From Gemmatimonadales bacterium (GTDB taxonomy: Bacteria; Krumholzibacteriota; Krumholzibacteriia; LZORAL124-64-63), in assembly GCA_019038745.1 (NCBI GenBank), contig JAHOYV010000037.1, positions 37,440 to 101,439 on the forward strand: a DNA stretch of 64,000 bases, read 5' to 3'. The notes beneath the pieces are model-generated. The model searched no databases. It had not been told where the DNA came from and saw only the letters and a program-made list of their open reading frames with translations. Both the position numbers and the translations under genes were made by a program. Positions 60,974 to 64,000 of this stretch are shown piece by piece. Position 1 is the stretch's first letter. Every line of letters starts with the position of its first letter.

Positions 60974-62815
60974 ATGTCTTCCGAACTCATCAGACAAGAT
61001 GACGTCACAATCCGTTTCGCTGGCGATTCCGGCGATGGGATGCAGTTGACCGGCTCCCAGTTTACCGATGCCACCGCCAAGGTTGGCAACGACTTGGCAA
61101 CTTTCCCCGACTATCCCTCCGAGATCAGGGCCCCGGCCGGTACTCGCGCCGGCGTGTCGGGCTTCCAGATCCATTTCAGCTCCCATGACATCTACACGCC
61201 GGGTGATTCGCCCAGCGTACTGGTGGCCATGAATCCAGCCGCCTTGATCATGAACTACAAGGATCTCAAGCCGGGCGGGATCATTCTGGTCAACACCGGA
61301 GCCTTCACTGCAGCCGATCTGAAGAAGGCGCAGTTGGAGACCAACCCGCTGGAGGATGGGACGCTTTCTGGCTACCGGGTAATCGAGGAAGACATAAATC
61401 AGCGCACCATCGAGGCGCTGCAGGGCAGTGTCCTGGGCAAGAAGGACGTCCTTCGCTGCAAGAATTTCTACACCCTGGGTATGATGTACTGGCTGTTCAG
61501 CCGTCCTTCCGAACCAACCCTGGGGTGGCTGAAAAAGAAATTCGCCAAGAAGCCCGAACTGATTGATGCCAATAGTCGCGCCTTGAAGGCCGGGTACAAT
61601 CACGGCGAACTGCTGCGCCTGTTCCAGGGCCGCTACGAAGTGCCCAAGGTGACTGATGCTCCCAAGGGTACGTACCGGAACATCATCGGCAACGAGGCCG
61701 TGGCAATCGGGCTTGCGGTGGGTTCACACCTGGCCGGCTTGAAACCTTTCCTGGGTTCGTACCCCATCACACCGGCCACCGATATCCTGCAGTACATGTC
61801 GTTGATGAAGAATTACGACGTGGTCACCTGCCAGATGGAAGATGAGATTGCGGGTATCTGCACGTCGATCGGGGCCTCCTTTACCGGGCGCCTGGGTATC
61901 ACGACAACCTCCGGACCGGGCCTGGCCCTGAAGTCCGAGGCTCTTGGCTTGGCTGTTATTACCGAATTGCCACTGGTTGTCGTCAATGTGCAGCGTGCCG
62001 GCCCGTCGACGGGATTGCCCACCAAGGTGGAGCAGGCCGATTTGTTCCAGGCCATCTTTGGCCGGAATGGTGAGGCTCCCATTCCCGTGATTGCCTGCTC
62101 CTGCCCCGCCGATGCCTTCGACTGTACTGTTGAGGCGGTGCGGATCGCCACGCAATACATGACTCCGGTCATTTTGTTGAGTGACAACTACATTGCAAAC
62201 GGGACCGAACCCTGGAAGCTGCCTGCCATGGATGAACTTCCCGAATTCAAGGTGAATTTCGTCACCGACCCTGAAGGCTTCAGCCCCTACAAGCGGGACG
62301 AAAAGCTGGCCAGGGGCTGGGCGATTCCAGGAACTCCCGGTCTGGAACACCGCATCGGTGGCTTGGAGAAGGATGCCAAGACGGGCAATGTAAGCCATGA
62401 CCCGGAGAACCATCATCTCATGGTGCAGACGCGCCAAGACAAAATTATGGGGATCCGGAAGACTATTCCCACGCCCAAGGTCAACGGCCCGGACAGTGGC
62501 GAGTTGTTGGCAGTGGCCTGGGGATCCAGCTTCGGCGCCACGAGGGCTGCTGTCGAACGTATGCAGAAGAAGGGTACCGCCGCGGCGCATCTTCACCTGC
62601 GCCACGTATGGCCGTTCCCCGAAGGTCTGGAGAAAATTTTCCAGGGCTACAAACGGATCATCGTTCCCGAGCTGAACCTGGGGCAGTTGGCCAAGGTGCT
62701 GACTGGTGAATATCCCCAGTTCAAGTTCGAAACCTATGCCAAGGTCAAAGGCAAGCCTTTCCAGGCCTTCGAACTGCAGGCCCACTTCGAGACCCTTTTG
62801 GAGGAACAGTCATGA
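60974..62815 (+). CDS. korA: 2-oxoglutarate:ferredoxin oxidoreductase, fused gamma-alpha subunit
   Basis: 613 residues with gamma domain (about 1-195; VTIRFAGDSGDGMQLTGSQFT, YPSEIRAPAGTRAGVSGFQI) fused to the alpha/pyrimidine-binding domain (about 215-600; GNEAVAIGLAVG, SYPITPATDILQYMS, MEDEIAGICTSIGAS and QRAGPSTGLPTKVEQADL). The gamma-alpha fusion and the CSCPADAFDCTVEAVRI region fit KorA/OorA. It oxidises 2-oxoglutarate (or a similar 2-oxo acid) to the acyl-CoA, reducing ferredoxin. Start ATG 60974 has AAGGAGG 13 bases upstream, which is somewhat long. Overlaps korB by four bases. Confidence 0.95.
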   Translation: MSSELIRQDDVTIRFAGDSGDGMQLTGSQFTDATAKVGNDLATFPDYPSEIRAPAGTRAGVSGFQIHFSSHDIYTPGDSPSVLVAMNPAALIMNYKDLKPGGIILVNTGAFTAADLKKAQLETNPLEDGTLSGYRVIEEDINQRTIEALQGSVLGKKDVLRCKNFYTLGMMYWLFSRPSEPTLGWLKKKFAKKPELIDANSRALKAGYNHGELLRLFQGRYEVPKVTDAPKGTYRNIIGNEAVAIGLAVGSHLAGLKPFLGSYPITPATDILQYMSLMKNYDVVTCQMEDEIAGICTSIGASFTGRLGITTTSGPGLALKSEALGLAVITELPLVVVNVQRAGPSTGLPTKVEQADLFQAIFGRNGEAPIPVIACSCPADAFDCTVEAVRIATQYMTPVILLSDNYIANGTEPWKLPAMDELPEFKVNFVTDPEGFSPYKRDEKLARGWAIPGTPGLEHRIGGLEKDAKTGNVSHDPENHHLMVQTRQDKIMGIRKTIPTPKVNGPDSGELLAVAWGSSFGATRAAVERMQKKGTAAAHLHLRHVWPFPEGLEKIFQGYKRIIVPELNLGQLAKVLTGEYPQFKFETYAKVKGKPFQAFELQAHFETLLEEQS

Positions 62816-63810
62816 GTGACACACAGCAACTCACCGCCAAGGACTTGAAGTCCAGCCAGGAAGTGCGCTGGTGCCCGGGCTGTGGAGACTATTCCATCAT
62901 CAACGGGATCCAGTCCACTCTGGCCGGCATGGGTATTCCCAAGGAGAACATGGTCATGGTTTCGGGCATCGGCTGTTCCAGTCGCTTCCCGTACTACATG
63001 GACACCTACGGATTCCATGGTATTCACGGCCGGGCCAACGCGATCGCCACTGGTATGAAGGTTGCCAATCCGGACCTCTCGGTCTGGGTGATTACCGGTG
63101 ACGGTGATGGTCTGGCAATCGGCGGCAACCACATGATCCACTCGCTGCGGCGGAACGTGGACATGAAGATCATCCTGTTCAACAACGAGATCTACGGTCT
63201 GACCAAGGGGCAGTACTCTCCGACGTCGCCAAGGGGATTGCACACCAAAACCTCCCCGTTCGGTACCGTGGATCACCCCTTTATCCCGATGCAGCTGGCC
63301 CTGGGCGCCGGCGCTACCTTCGTGGCCCGGACGATGGATGTGCGGCCCAAGCACATGAAAGAGGTCCTGAAGGCGGCGGCTGACCACAAGGGCGCAGCGT
63401 TCGTGGAGATCTGGCAGAACTGCGTGATTTTCAACGACGGAGCGTACAAGGGCTGGACTTCGAAGAAAATCCGCGACGAACAAACCATCGACCTGGTCGA
63501 TGGACAGCCGATGATTTTCGGGGCCGAGAAGGACAAGGGCCTCAAGGCGGAAAATTGTCAGGTCAAGATCGTCCCCGCAGCCGAGGCGGACATTTGGGAC
63601 TCTACCGTTGATTCCCCGGGCCCGGCCTTCCTGATGTCCCAACTGGATCGGGATCCGAACATGCCCCGTCCGTTTGGCGTTTTCCGGGCCGTGGAATCTC
63701 CGACTCTCGATGAACTGGTCCATGATCAGATCAGGGATATCACCGACAAGAAGGGCGTAGGGGATATCAAGGATCTGCTCTACACTCCTGATTGTTGGGA
63801 AGTGGAGTAA
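62812..63810 (+). CDS. korB: 2-oxoglutarate:ferredoxin oxidoreductase, beta subunit
   Basis: 332 residues. TPP-binding subunit with VRWCPGCGDYSIINGIQ, VSGIGCSSRFPYYMDTYG, HGRANAIATGMKVANPDL and GDGDGLAIGGNHMIHSLRRNV. The four Cys positions of the [4Fe-4S] cluster include CPGC and the Cys of GIGCSSR. Together with korA it forms the OFOR; the ATGA overlap gives coupled translation. Used in reductive or oxidative TCA steps in anaerobes. A terminator follows at 63829. Confidence 0.95.
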   Translation: MSDTQQLTAKDLKSSQEVRWCPGCGDYSIINGIQSTLAGMGIPKENMVMVSGIGCSSRFPYYMDTYGFHGIHGRANAIATGMKVANPDLSVWVITGDGDGLAIGGNHMIHSLRRNVDMKIILFNNEIYGLTKGQYSPTSPRGLHTKTSPFGTVDHPFIPMQLALGAGATFVARTMDVRPKHMKEVLKAAADHKGAAFVEIWQNCVIFNDGAYKGWTSKKIRDEQTIDLVDGQPMIFGAEKDKGLKAENCQVKIVPAAEADIWDSTVDSPGPAFLMSQLDRDPNMPRPFGVFRAVESPTLDELVHDQIRDITDKKGVGDIKDLLYTPDCWEVE

Positions 63811-63828
63811 CGTTCGGTTTAACCGGAC

Positions 63829-63863
63829 AAACGGGGTGCTGATGATTCGGCGTCCCGTTTTTT
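63829..63863 (+). terminator. Rho-independent terminator of korAB
   Basis: AAACGGG...CCCGTTT with a T run; the interior 17 bases form a large loop or a small second stem. Confidence 0.75.
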
Positions 63864-63878
63864 CCGTTCTTATTGTGA

Positions 63879-63909
63879 CACAGACCCCTGGCAATGCCAG
63901 GGGTCTGTG
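63879..63909. terminator. Near-perfect 31-base palindrome (bidirectional end)
   Basis: CACAGACCCCTGGCA-A-TGCCAGGGGTCTGTG: a 15-pair inverted repeat around one base. It lies between two converging genes (korB on plus, a gene entering from the right edge on minus) and probably ends the transcript of the latter. Confidence 0.7.
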
Positions 63910-63941
63910 GTTGGACCAGGGAATTATAGACAGCACGCGGA

Positions 63942-64000
63942 CTACTTCAAAAGCATCACCTTCCGATGATAAACTTTTCCCTCCGTTTCCAGCTGGATGT
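63942..64000 (-). CDS. C-terminal end of an FlgD-tailed secreted protein (edge-truncated)
   Basis: The minus strand from the right edge reads IQLETEGKVYHRKVMLLK and a TAG stop at 63942-63944. This matches the last 18 residues of the FlgD-like T9SS tails seen at 36517 (YQLKVGEDVKTGKMLMLK) and 60682 (YRLVTGEGILTRKMTLVK). The start of the gene lies outside the window. Identity of the rest is unknown. Confidence 0.75.
   Translation of the reverse strand, partial: IQLETEGKVYHRKVMLLK

Noticed and set aside
61724..63936. Two long minus-strand frames under korA and korB
   Set aside because: korAB motifs are clear on the plus strand; the minus frames show only composition-driven openness.

Overview
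The window looks like a chromosomal segment of a Gram-negative, probably anaerobic or facultatively metal-respiring bacterium from the FCB-like candidate phyla (Krumholzibacteriota, Eisenbacteria and Latescibacterota are the type of lineage I have in mind; this is inference). The evidence is an LptD outer-membrane LPS-assembly protein, several secreted proteins ending in FlgD-like/T9SS-like C-terminal domains (HPNPFNP motif), a ferredoxin-dependent 2-oxoacid oxidoreductase, large multihaem cytochromes, and moderately high GC coding sequence with frequent GTG/TTG starts. No tRNA, rRNA, CRISPR, insertion sequence or phage gene was recognised.

Layout. 1-9.7 kb: accessory and signalling genes: an edge-truncated secreted protein, an XRE regulator/membrane protein pair, a PD40 lipoprotein, an alpha/beta hydrolase, a beta-lactamase-fold serine hydrolase with an SBBP beta-propeller protein, and a LytS/LytTR-type two-component pair. 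10.1-17.9 kb: housekeeping run accD-folC-ROK kinase-lptD-HU. 18-22.4 kb: a metallophosphoesterase/tetrahaem cytochrome whose frame is interrupted by one UGA with a SECIS-like hairpin after it (the best candidate for something new), an exported protein, a DnaQ-like exonuclease with a promoter suggesting a leaderless mRNA, and two zinc-ribbon proteins. 22.4-29.2 kb: an exported protein, two histidine kinases, a propeller protein, Fur, alanine racemase and TerB. 29.4-36.5 kb: lipoprotein, dockerin-like exported protein and a 1585-residue gingipain-family (C25) protease. 36.5-47.6 kb, minus strand: NhaD-type antiporter, MarC, error-prone DnaE, transglutaminase/TPR protein and a 19-haem cytochrome fused to a membrane cytochrome b (CbcL-like architecture). 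48-54.7 kb: exported protein, ATP-grasp enzyme, a hybrid kinase that lacks its phosphoacceptor His, and a CPA1/RCK antiporter. 54.8-58.1 kb: an orange-protein (ORP)-like cluster of DUF134 regulator, Gly/Arg/Met-rich protein, two NifX-like proteins and two MinD-type ATPases with inserted ferredoxin domains. 58.3-64 kb: C39-like secreted peptidase, korAB, and the tail of another FlgD-tailed secreted protein at the right edge.

How the genes fit together: 2-oxoglutarate:ferredoxin oxidoreductase supplies low-potential electrons; the CbcL-like protein would pass quinol electrons to a periplasmic haem wire; the sodium/proton antiporters handle ion homeostasis; LptD and the C25/C39-like proteins belong to envelope biogenesis and secretion. 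Genes were read by eye from sequence; all family names rest on visible motifs, not on database searches.
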